13,319 nucleotides of DNA. It comes from CAYQMF01 sp964418595. GTDB lineage: Bacteria; Planctomycetota; UBA1135; UBA2386. The first letter of the stretch is position 1, and each line of letters starts with the position of its first letter. The DNA is taken from assembly GCA_964418595.1 (NCBI GenBank), contig CAYQMF010000153.1:1-13319 (forward strand), in the 5' to 3' direction. Positions 7,585 through 13,319 of this stretch are shown piece after piece. A program made the translations under genes and the position numbers. Below the pieces are notes generated by a model that was given only the letters and a program-made list of their open reading frames with translations, ran no database searches and was not told the DNA's origin.

Positions 7585-7609
7585 GTTCGCCCGCAAGGGC
7601 GAACTGGTG
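7580..7609 (+). terminator. Perfect 13-bp hairpin with GCAA tetraloop overlapping the tRNA CCA end
   Basis: CACCAGTTCGCCC (7580-7592) and GGGCGAACTGGTG (7597-7609) are exact reverse complements around a GCAA (GNRA-type) tetraloop. The left arm starts at the last acceptor base and includes the discriminator and CCA of the tRNA-Ala fragment. No T-run follows. It may be the tRNA gene's original termination or processing hairpin, or an inverted recombinase-site structure. Confidence 0.6.
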
Positions 7610-7631
7610 AGCCGAGGGTGATCGGCGAAGC

Positions 7632-7664
7632 CGCGACCCCGCAGGGGTCGCGCGCTTCGAAGCG
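7632..7664. repeat. Hairpin plus adjoining palindrome in the intergenic region
   Basis: CGCGACCCC (7632-7640) pairs with GGGGTCGCG (7644-7652) across a GCA loop. The perfect 12-base palindrome CGCTTCGAAGCG (7653-7664) follows immediately. With the 7580-7609 hairpin this makes three palindromic elements in 85 bases. The rest of 7610-7770 shows nothing I can call. Confidence 0.45.
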
Positions 7665-7770
7665 AACCACGGGCGCGGGGCACGGAAGACCCGACGGCAG
7701 AACCGGTTCGGTGCCGCGGGGCCACCGGGGCCACCTCGGGGACTGGCGGCTCGCTGGGGCCGCTGGGTAG

Positions 7771-7798
7771 GATCCTCCCCATCTCGTCGAAGAGGATC
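7771..7798 (+). promoter_or_regulatory. Inverted repeat that would cover the ribosome-binding site of the 7806 gene
   Basis: GATCCTC (7771-7777) is complementary to GAGGATC (7792-7798), with a 14-base loop. The right arm contains most of the AGAGGA Shine-Dalgarno (7791-7796), 9 bases before the ATG at 7806. If it folds in the mRNA it would hide the ribosome-binding site of the first operon gene. A 7-bp chance match is possible. Confidence 0.3.
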
Positions 7799-7805
7799 GG
7801 TTCCC

Positions 7806-8261
7806 ATGCGGCTCGGCTTGTTCCCTGGACAACAGGAGTTCCTGCGCAAGGCGGTGCGTGACGCGGACAAGTACCGCGGCGCGCGGCGGCGGTTCTTGGC
7901 GATCTTCGGAGTCGGGGTCGCGGGGGCGGCGGGGGCGGGGTTCGTGGGGGGACGGTGGGGGCGAGGCGAGGATGCTCCCCAGGCGGAAGGGGAACACGTC
8001 GATCGCTCCTTGCTCCAGCAGTTTCGAACCGTCGCTGTCGGGCCGCTCCCCGAGCTGATCGACAAGAACGCGATGCTGCTCGCGGTCCTCGATGATCATC
8101 CCGAGGATCCTCTCCTGTGGCTCGGCTACGAGCGATTGGCGCAGCACGCACTGCTGGAGTCGGACGCGCAACTGCGGACCAGGCTGTTGAGTCGTGCCTC
8201 GCAGAAGCCCGTGCCGGGTCACGTGATCCCCTTCGTCGAGCAGCTTCGTAGGAGTCGTTGA
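7806..8261 (+). CDS. Membrane-anchored or exported hypothetical protein with a twin-arginine-like motif
   Basis: 151 aa; ATG start preceded by AGAGGA at 9 bases. A charged N-terminal segment of about 26 residues leads to ARRRFLAIFG (26-35), which fits the RRxFL core of Tat signals. A Gly/Ala/Val hydrophobic stretch to about residue 49 (GVGVAGAAGAGFVGG) follows. No clear signal-peptidase site is visible, so it may be an N-terminal anchor. Residues 60-151 look soluble and helical (ELIDKNAMLLAVLDDHPEDPLLWLGYERLAQHALL). I do not recognise the family. It is the first of three tightly packed genes: its TGA shares one base with the next ATG. The product may tether or help secrete the downstream proteins, but that is inference. 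Confidence 0.75.
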   Translation: MRLGLFPGQQEFLRKAVRDADKYRGARRRFLAIFGVGVAGAAGAGFVGGRWGRGEDAPQAEGEHVDRSLLQQFRTVAVGPLPELIDKNAMLLAVLDDHPEDPLLWLGYERLAQHALLESDAQLRTRLLSRASQKPVPGHVIPFVEQLRRSR

Positions 8262-8521
8262 TGAAGCGGCGGGGTCGCATCGACGCCGATCCGAATCCAG
8301 CACCCGAGGGCGGGACCGTGACGATCACGTTTCCCCACGGCGGCCCATGGTACCTCCATGTCGACGGCGGTACCGGGTGGGTCAAGATCGACGGCGTCGA
8401 TCCTGGGACCGGCGCGGTCACGATCGACGTTCCCGTCGGGGGTGGTGGGTCCTTCACGGTCTCGGATCTGCGAGACCCCGCCGTGGGCGAGAGCATTCCC
8501 GTTGAGGGCAACAACCAGTGA
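8261..8521 (+). CDS. Small beta-rich hypothetical protein
   Basis: 86 aa. I chose the ATG at 8261, which overlaps the preceding TGA by one base and has AGGAG (8250-8254) six bases upstream; the TTG at 8258 is a less likely start. After a short basic start (MKRRGR) the sequence is an acidic, Gly/Pro-rich series of probable beta strands: GGTVTITFPHGGPWYLHVDGG, VKIDGV, AVTIDVPVGGGGSFTVSDL. This resembles one Ig-like or similar beta-sandwich domain, but I cannot name a family. No signal peptide is visible. Its last codons overlap the start of the following gene, so translation of all three genes is probably coupled. Confidence 0.7.
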   Translation: MKRRGRIDADPNPAPEGGTVTITFPHGGPWYLHVDGGTGWVKIDGVDPGTGAVTIDVPVGGGGSFTVSDLRDPAVGESIPVEGNNQ

Positions 8522-9615
8522 AAGGAACCATGCTCCAGTTCACATCCCTTGCGGCCCTCACGGTCGCCGCTGTTTCGGCGCAGGCACCGATCTTCGTTCC
8601 CCCGAGTGCGTCGACACTCGACGGTGACGCGTTTGGCGCGTGGCCTGGCGTCAACTCCGACTTCCGACTCCAAGTCATCGTGGGTGCCTCGCACCTACCC
8701 AGAGGTGGTGCGTCCATCTCGGGCCTGGCAGTGCGCCGCGACGGTCAATACGCGAAGGCTCTCGCGGGCGGCCGGGCGCGATTGACCGTGCGTGTATCGG
8801 ATGGTGCGGCTCTGCCGGCGAGGACGCGGGACCTGTTCGCTGCCAACCACGCGCGCCCGCCAGTTCAGGTGTTCCAGGGGGAAGTGAGCTACCCTGCTTC
8901 GCCTGCCCTTGGCCATCGGCACGCAGCCGGCTGGCAGCCCATGCACGTGATCGACATCCCGTTCGCGGTCCCTATTGCCTACGGCAGCGGTTCTCTCTGC
9001 ATGGAGGTCGAGGGAGCCGAAGTGGTCGCGGGGGGCGCGATGTGGCGTGTCGACTACTTCGCCGACTTCGCCGCGCGCGGCTCCGAGCAAGTGGTCGGCC
9101 TGGGCTGCGGCCAGTTTGTGGGTCCTGCGCGCCAGGGTGCTTGGGGCGAACCCGCGACCCTGACCGTGGGAAGCACGACGCGGGTCTTCACCTGGGGGCA
9201 ACCGGGGACGCCCGCGTTCCTGATGATCGGGTTGCAGCCGCTCGGTGCTCCGCTGGATGCGCTGGGGGCGCCGGGGTGCTTCCTGCATCTCGTGCCGGAG
9301 CTGACGCTGACCGCGTGGCTGAGTGCGCCGACGCGCAGCGATCTGCCGGGGCACGTGCCATTCGCATTGCAGGTGCCCGGGGACGGCTCGTTGCTGAGCG
9401 GAACCTTCCTCGCGCAGGCGGGCAACCTCGAACTGCGGCCGCCCTTCACGAACAGCGCGCACCTGACGACTTCGCAAGGGCTGAGCCTGAGGATCGGGCC
9501 GACGGTGCCGTCGCTCGACGCCGCGGTCGTCGAGTCGCGGCACGTGTTTCCCTACCCCGACTCCGGCTTCGTCGACCTCACGCGCGCGCCGGTGTTGCGG
9601 CTGACGACGAACTGA
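8518..9615 (+). CDS. Secreted beta-rich protein of planctomycete type
   Basis: 365 aa from the GTG at 8518, which overlaps the preceding stop as GTGA. An ATG at 8530 would drop Lys2, the only positive charge of the signal peptide, and has AAAGGA only 3 bases away, so GTG is preferred though not certain. Residues 1-21 are a signal peptide (LAALTVAAVSA, cleavage likely before QAP). The mature N-terminal part has strands such as FRLQVIVGASHLPRGG and SLCMEVEGAEVVAGG. After LGAPGCFLHLVPELTL (about residue 243) a C-terminal module ends with LTTSQGLSLRIGP. This two-part layout matches secreted proteins I associate with planctomycetes; the role is unknown. It is the last gene of the 7806-9615 operon, and its stop lies 32 bases from the convergent gene's stop. 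Confidence 0.8.
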   Translation: MKGTMLQFTSLAALTVAAVSAQAPIFVPPSASTLDGDAFGAWPGVNSDFRLQVIVGASHLPRGGASISGLAVRRDGQYAKALAGGRARLTVRVSDGAALPARTRDLFAANHARPPVQVFQGEVSYPASPALGHRHAAGWQPMHVIDIPFAVPIAYGSGSLCMEVEGAEVVAGGAMWRVDYFADFAARGSEQVVGLGCGQFVGPARQGAWGEPATLTVGSTTRVFTWGQPGTPAFLMIGLQPLGAPLDALGAPGCFLHLVPELTLTAWLSAPTRSDLPGHVPFALQVPGDGSLLSGTFLAQAGNLELRPPFTNSAHLTTSQGLSLRIGPTVPSLDAAVVESRHVFPYPDSGFVDLTRAPVLRLTTN

Positions 9616-9623
9616 CGAGTTCG
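9608..9623. terminator. Small hairpin between convergent genes
   Basis: CGAACT (9608-9613) and AGTTCG (9618-9623) pair around GACG, directly over the stop codon of the 365-aa gene and 24 bases from the stop of the convergent gene. The stem is only 6 bp with no T-run. A shared bidirectional terminator is possible but weakly supported. Confidence 0.25.
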
Positions 9624-9647
9624 CGAAGCGGTTCCAGCTGCGCCCGC

Positions 9648-10127
9648 CTACGGCGGCGCGAACCGGATCTCCATCGCCGCGCCGAAGGGAGTCGCGCGCC
9701 AATGCCCCTGCAACTGGCGCAGGCGTTCCTGCACGCGCTGCAGCATCGGCACGGTCAGCCACGCCGGGGGCTCCTCCTCGAGCGACCGGAGGTACTCACA
9801 GAAGCGCGCGTGGAACGCCGCCGCGTCGAAGCCGTGGGCGAGCGCACCCTGCAGCGCACCGACCACGCGCTCGGTCGCGAGCAGCTCGCCGCCGTACGCC
9901 GCCGCCGCCGTCGGGTCGGCAAACTCCGCGTACGAGGCGCCTCGCGCGAGGCGACCCCAGAAGGACTGCATGAGGCCCGCTTCGGACTCGACCGCCAGGT
10001 GCACGAGGTCGTGCAGGAGGAAGCTCTTGGTGTCGAGGTCCACCTGTTCCCCCGTGCCGTCGGCGCGCCGGATCGTCACCCGATGCAGGGTGGGTGAGAT
10101 CCGGGTGAACGAGATGCGCAGCGCCAT
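9648..10127 (-). CDS. Conserved hypothetical protein with an HDLVHxxVE motif
   Basis: 159 aa from the ATG at 10127; an upstream in-frame GTG at 10160 would add 11 residues (MQDASRCYNEA), but proteins of this type as I recall them begin close to LRISFTR. The hallmark is LDTKSFLLHDLVHLAVESEAGL (residues 31-52): H39, H43 and E47 are spaced as HxxxHxxxE, which could bind a metal or be structural. FWGRLARG and a helical C-terminal half follow, including VPMLQRVQERLRQLQGHW. There is no signal peptide, so it is likely cytosolic. I recognise the motif as recurring in uncharacterised bacterial proteins but know no function. It is the only clear minus-strand gene, convergent with the operon on its right end and divergent from the secreted-protein gene at 10212. 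Confidence 0.8.
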   Translation of the reverse strand: MALRISFTRISPTLHRVTIRRADGTGEQVDLDTKSFLLHDLVHLAVESEAGLMQSFWGRLARGASYAEFADPTAAAAYGGELLATERVVGALQGALAHGFDAAAFHARFCEYLRSLEEEPPAWLTVPMLQRVQERLRQLQGHWRATPFGAAMEIRFAPP

Positions 10128-10200
10128 GGCCTCGTTGTAACAGCGCGACGCGTCCTGCACTCACTCCGGTGGGCGCGACATCCGTGCCCATCTCCCGTTC

Positions 10201-10206
10201 GAGGAA
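10201..10206 (+). promoter_or_regulatory. Ribosome-binding site deciding the start at 10212
   Basis: GAGGAA at 10201-10206 lies 5 bases before the ATG at 10212. It overlaps the other in-frame ATG at 10206, so 10212 is the better start. Confidence 0.55.
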
Positions 10207-10211
10207 TGCAC

Positions 10212-11636
10212 ATGCGTAACCCTGTCCTTGCCACTGTCGTACCTTCCGTTCTCTCCACCCTCACCATGCTCTCGGCGCTGTCCGCCCAGGGTGGCCTCCT
10301 CTTCACCACGCGCGCCGTCGAGACCAGTGCCCAGTGCGCCGCGGCCCCCGCGCTCGACCGCGTCGACGCCAACGAGATCCAATACGTCGTGCCGCTGGGC
10401 GGCGTGCCCTTCACGTCCAAGGCGTTCGCGCCGCGCGTCGCGTACGACGTGATGGTCGGCGACGGCGACCTCGATGCGACCTACGACGAGCCGGGCCTGT
10501 TCCGCGGCACCGACGCCCTGGTGCCTCCGGTGCGGACCGCCGGAGCGATGCGACCGAACGCGCGCTCGATGTGGTTCTCGGTGATCGCGGCCACGCCCTG
10601 CCTCGTCGGCGGCGTGTTCGACCCCGCCGACATCGGTCGCATCCTGCCCGGCGGCGCGCTCGAGCGCTTCGTGTCCGCGGCCACGATCCGCGCCGCGTTC
10701 GGCATCCCCGCCACCGTGAGCCTGAACGTCGACGCGGCGGCCTACCACCTGCCCACCGGCCTGTACCTGTCGTTCGAGGACACGGTGACGATCATGCTGC
10801 CGACCGGCCCGATGACGATCACCGACGGCGCCATCGTCCGCATCCCGAGCGCGGCACTCGCGCTCGGCGTCAGTCCGTACGACGGCGCGCTGCGCCTCAC
10901 CGGCGCGATCGCCGGCAGCGGCCAACTCATCGCCGACGAAGCCATGGTCGATTCCTGGGTCGTGGCGTCCGGGATCGACAACGCCGCCGCGGTGGGCGTG
11001 TCTGCGATCGTCGACACCGACGGCCTCGAACTCGATCCCGCCGGCGGCGTGTTCTCGAGCCCGTTCGTCGGTGCCGCGGTGCCCAACGTGTGGGTCGCCG
11101 GCCAGGCGCTCACCGGCGGCGGCGTCATCACGTCGCGGCTCGGCGGCTCGATCGCAGTCCTCAACGGCGTGCCCCTCGGCAACGCGGCGGGCGCGACGAC
11201 CGGGGCCCAGGTCGGCCTCGTGACCGTGCCGAGCGTGCAGAGCCTCAACGGCCTCGCCCTCACCGTGCGCGACCTCTGCCACTTCACGACGGAGACGCCG
11301 ACTGCGCGCATCGTCGCGCCCGGGCCGCTGACCGTCGAAGTCGGCGGCGTCGAGCCCGGCGTGGGCGCGGCGTTCCTGTTCCTCGCGCCCGGCGTCGTGG
11401 GCGCCGGCGGAGTGGACGCTTCCCTGCCCTTCCCGTCCGTGTGCTTCCCCGACCTCTACGTGAACATGTTCCTCGCGGCGGTGCCGATCGGCGCCGACGG
11501 CTGCGGCTCGTGGACCATGCCGATCAACGCCGCGCTCCTGGCGGGGCTTGCGGGTGGGCGGATCCGCTTCCAGGCGTGGTACTTCAACGGCGGCAGCCAC
11601 CACCTGAGCACGCCGCTCGCGGTGCAGTTCTTCTGA
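10212..11636 (+). CDS. Secreted Gly/Ala/Val-rich protein of planctomycete type
   Basis: 474 aa from the ATG at 10212. The start MRNPVLATVVPSVLSTLTMLSALSA is a signal peptide, with likely cleavage before QGG, the same S-A-Q junction as in the 365-aa secreted protein. The body is about 440 residues of probable beta structure with few charged residues. It includes ANEIQYVVPLGGVPFTSKAF, a middle section that could be a small all-beta or lectin-like fold (YHLPTGLYLSFEDTVTIMLP), and a C-terminal module (TVEVGGVEPGVGAAFLFLAPG to STPLAVQFF). The Cys residues in the C-terminal module (SVCFPDLY, DGCGSW) could form a disulfide outside the cytoplasm. Function unknown. It is a single gene with no close same-strand neighbour upstream and a hairpin 22 bases after the stop. 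Confidence 0.8.
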   Translation: MRNPVLATVVPSVLSTLTMLSALSAQGGLLFTTRAVETSAQCAAAPALDRVDANEIQYVVPLGGVPFTSKAFAPRVAYDVMVGDGDLDATYDEPGLFRGTDALVPPVRTAGAMRPNARSMWFSVIAATPCLVGGVFDPADIGRILPGGALERFVSAATIRAAFGIPATVSLNVDAAAYHLPTGLYLSFEDTVTIMLPTGPMTITDGAIVRIPSAALALGVSPYDGALRLTGAIAGSGQLIADEAMVDSWVVASGIDNAAAVGVSAIVDTDGLELDPAGGVFSSPFVGAAVPNVWVAGQALTGGGVITSRLGGSIAVLNGVPLGNAAGATTGAQVGLVTVPSVQSLNGLALTVRDLCHFTTETPTARIVAPGPLTVEVGGVEPGVGAAFLFLAPGVVGAGGVDASLPFPSVCFPDLYVNMFLAAVPIGADGCGSWTMPINAALLAGLAGGRIRFQAWYFNGGSHHLSTPLAVQFF

Positions 11637-11653
11637 TCGGGGTCGTCCGGTCG

Positions 11654-11688
11654 GCCGAGCCGGGGCTACCACTGGCCCCGGCATCGGC
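11654..11688 (+). terminator. Strong GC hairpin after the 474-aa gene
   Basis: GCCGGGGC (11659-11666) pairs with GCCCCGGC (11675-11682) around an 8-base loop. GCCGA (11654-11658) and TCGGC (11684-11688) extend it, with one bulged A, to 13 bp in total. It begins 17 bases after the stop at 11636 and ends 17 bases before the next start. No T-run is present, as is common for hairpins in GC-rich genomes. Confidence 0.5.
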
Positions 11689-11705
11689 GTAGAACCCCAT
11701 CGCCC

Positions 11706-12092
11706 ATGGTCGCCACGAAGAAGCTCTACACCCATGAGACCGCCAACCGCGCGCTGCCGCTCGTGCGCGCCATCGCTCGCGACGTGAGCGAGACGGCGCT
11801 GCGCATGCAGGCGACGTGGAAGAAGCTCGAGGCCGGGGGGCTCGGGGCCGACGCGCGGCAACGGCTGCAGGATGCGTTCGACGAGGACCGCACCCGACTG
11901 CTGGCGCTCAACGGCGAGCTGGAAGAACTCGGGGTCGAGTTGAAGGATCCGCTCCGCGGCCTGCTGGACTTCCGGGCCGTGCGCGCGGGGAGCGAGGTCT
12001 ACCTGTGCTGGGAGCTGGACGAGGCCAGCGTCGGGCATTGGCACGAACTCGACGCCGGCTACGCGGGGCGACGGCCGATCGACACCTTCTGA
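11706..12092 (+). CDS. DUF2203 family protein
   Basis: 128 aa. The start KKLYTHETANRALPLVRAIARDV and the ending LLDFRAVRAGSEVYLCWELDEASVGHWHELDAGYAGRRPI match the signature of the DUF2203 family: an N-terminal ANxxLPxVR helix, then DFxAxRxGxEVYLCWxLxExxVxHWHxxDxGxxGRxPI. Length is typical for the family. Residues 10-85 are probably helical or coiled. The protein is cytosolic with no known function; the conserved His and Trp residues may form a ligand or metal site, but that is inference. No convincing Shine-Dalgarno precedes the ATG at 11706. It stands alone between the hairpin at 11654-11688 and the gap before the thiolase gene. Confidence 0.9.
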   Translation: MVATKKLYTHETANRALPLVRAIARDVSETALRMQATWKKLEAGGLGADARQRLQDAFDEDRTRLLALNGELEELGVELKDPLRGLLDFRAVRAGSEVYLCWELDEASVGHWHELDAGYAGRRPIDTF

Positions 12093-12146
12093 CCGCCGAC
12101 GACCCCCGGGGGCGGGAAGGGCGAAAAGAGCCGCCGATCGCCGCCG

Positions 12147-12174
12147 TTGTTCCGGTGTTCTTTCGAGCTAGCAT
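12147..12174 (+). promoter_or_regulatory. Possible weak promoter for the thiolase gene
   Basis: TTGTTC (12147-12152) and TAGCAT (12169-12174) are separated by 16 bases. They match sigma-70 consensus at 3 of 6 and 4 of 6 positions, about 80 bases before the thiolase start. The 163-base gap 12093-12255 also contains CCCCCGGGGG near 12104 but no clear terminator. Confidence 0.25.
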
Positions 12175-12255
12175 CCGCCGTCCGGGCCGGTCGCGCGACC
12201 GAGCCGCGTGTCGTGCGCGGGCCGCTCGGAGCCAAGGTCACCGAAGGTCATCGCC

Positions 12256-13319
12256 ATGGGTCGTCCCGTCATCGTTTCCGCCGCCCGCACGCCGATCGGC
12301 AAGTTCCAGGGTGGGCTCGCAAGCCTCACCGCGCCTCAGCTCGGGGCGATCGCCATCAAGGCGGCGCTCGAACGCGCCCGCATCGCCCAAGACGCCGTCG
12401 AGGAGGTGCTCATGGGGCACGTGCTCCAGGCCGGGGTCGGCCAGAACCCGGCGCGGCAGGCGCTGCGCGGCGCCGGCATCCCCGACGCGATCGGCGCCGT
12501 CACCATCAACAAGGTGTGCGGCAGCGGGCTCAAGGCGGTGATGCTGGCGGCGCAGGCGATCAAGGCCAGCGACCTGAAGGTCGCGGTCGCGGGCGGGATG
12601 GAGTCGATGAGCAGCGTGCCGTACTACCTGCCGACCGCGCGCACCGGCGCGCGCCTGGGGCACACGCAGGTCGTGGATGGGCTGATCGCCGACGGCCTCT
12701 GGGACGTCTACAAGGACTTCCACATGGGCAACACCGCCGAGCTGGTGGTGCAGAAGTACGACGTGACCCGCGGCCAGCAGGACGCCTACGCCACCGAGAG
12801 CCACAAGAAGGCGATCGCGGCGCAACAAGCGGGCAAGTTCAAGAGCGAGCTGGTTGCCGTCGAGATCAAGGGCCGCAAGGGCGACATCACCAAGGTCGAG
12901 GCCGACGAGGGTCCGCGCGCCGACACGACGCAAGAGACCCTCGCCAAGCTCAAGGCCGCGTTCCAGCCGAAGGACGGCACCGTGACGGCGGGCAACGCCA
13001 GCACGATCAATGATGGCGCGGCCGCGTGCGTGGTGGTCGACGAGGAGTACGCCAAGGCCCACGGCCTGAAGCCGCTGGCGCGCGTGCTCGGCTACGCGAC
13101 CGGCGGCATGGCGCCGGAGTGGGTGATGATGGCCCCGCAGGTCGCCGTGCAGAAGCTGTGCGCGCAGTTGAAGTGCAAGGTCTCCGACTTCGATCTCGTC
13201 GAGCTGAACGAGGCGTTCGCGGCCCAGTGCGTGGCGCTGCAGCGCGAACTCGGCATCGACCCATCCCGCCTCAACGTGCACGGCGGCGCCGTCGCGCTCG
13301 GCCACCCGATCGGCGCGTC
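12256..13319 (+). CDS. Acetyl-CoA C-acetyltransferase (thiolase), 3' end beyond the window
   Basis: The first 354 residues of a protein of usually about 390. Thiolases of this class condense two acetyl-CoA into acetoacetyl-CoA or run the reverse cleavage, feeding fatty-acid breakdown, ketone or polyhydroxybutyrate metabolism in the cytosol. The start VIVSAARTPIGKFQGGL is diagnostic. The nucleophile is C88 in NKVCGSGLKAVMLAAQAI; GGMESMS, the substrate-loop HMGNTAE, GNASTINDGAA, NEAFA (N318) and GHPIG (H350) are all present and in order. The second catalytic Cys would lie beyond the window. The ATG at 12256 has GAAGGT 7-8 bases upstream. The symbol atoB or phaA is often used, but the sequence alone does not decide between them. 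The gene appears intact as far as it runs. Confidence 0.95.
   Translation, partial: MGRPVIVSAARTPIGKFQGGLASLTAPQLGAIAIKAALERARIAQDAVEEVLMGHVLQAGVGQNPARQALRGAGIPDAIGAVTINKVCGSGLKAVMLAAQAIKASDLKVAVAGGMESMSSVPYYLPTARTGARLGHTQVVDGLIADGLWDVYKDFHMGNTAELVVQKYDVTRGQQDAYATESHKKAIAAQQAGKFKSELVAVEIKGRKGDITKVEADEGPRADTTQETLAKLKAAFQPKDGTVTAGNASTINDGAAACVVVDEEYAKAHGLKPLARVLGYATGGMAPEWVMMAPQVAVQKLCAQLKCKVSDFDLVELNEAFAAQCVALQRELGIDPSRLNVHGGAVALGHPIGA

Noticed and set aside
7227..7805. CRISPR array or insertion sequence
   Set aside because: Only two imperfect repeats with a short spacer are present. There is no transposase or terminal inverted repeat.
7440..8303. Long minus-strand reading frames containing ARGFEPLTSALRTQ, GGEGVRTPDLSIAN or WRRGGSNP
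   Set aside because: These peptides are the reverse-strand reading of the tRNA-Ala 3' end at 7539-7584, a well-known source of false proteins. They also overlap the better supported plus-strand gene at 7806.
10161..12044. 627-aa minus-strand reading frame
   Set aside because: Shadow of the secreted 474-aa gene and the DUF2203 gene; an Arg/Gly/His-rich sequence without domains.
12238..13305. 355-aa minus-strand reading frame
   Set aside because: It lies opposite the thiolase gene, whose catalytic motifs are all in order on the plus strand.

Overview
The window is GC-rich bacterial DNA, almost certainly chromosomal. I favour a planctomycete. Two genes (8518-9615 and 10212-11636) encode secreted beta-rich proteins of a kind I associate with deep-branching Planctomycetota: a short signal peptide ending in S-A-Q, a Gly/Ala/Val-rich body and a small beta-sandwich-like C-terminus. 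This assignment is an inference; no rRNA or other marker gene is present.

Left part (1-7226): a polymorphic-toxin locus. One very large gene (80-6823, 2247 aa) encodes an exported RHS/YD-repeat protein. In order it has a signal or lipoprotein-like leader, a long YD-repeat shell, an RHS core ending in paired DPxG motifs, a hydrophobic linker, a Hint (hedgehog/intein-like) autoprocessing domain, and a 101-residue Arg-rich tip I cannot match to any known toxin. Thirteen bases later starts a small orphan gene (6837-7226, 129 aa) in the place where the cognate immunity protein is expected. Codon third-position GC drops sharply right after the Hint terminal His-Asn and stays low through the small gene, the footprint of an exchanged toxin/immunity cassette.

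Middle (7227-7805): about 580 bases without a gene. It holds a terminator-like hairpin, a pair of imperfect direct repeats, and the 3' part of a tRNA-Ala gene (anticodon loop to CCA, 7539-7584) with no matching 5' half. A tRNA 3' end without its 5' half is the classic scar of an integrated element. The orientation puts the element to the left, so the toxin locus may be the terminal cargo of an island. The CCA end is the first part of a perfect 13-bp hairpin.

Right part (7806-13319): ordinary chromosomal genes. A tightly overlapping three-gene operon (7806-9615) encodes a membrane-anchored protein with a twin-arginine-like motif, an 86-aa beta-rich protein and a secreted 365-aa protein. A convergent gene (9648-10127, minus strand) encodes an HDLVHxxVE-motif protein. 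Then follow a secreted 474-aa protein (10212-11636), a DUF2203 protein (11706-12092) and the start of an acetyl-CoA acetyltransferase gene (12256 onward) cut by the window end.
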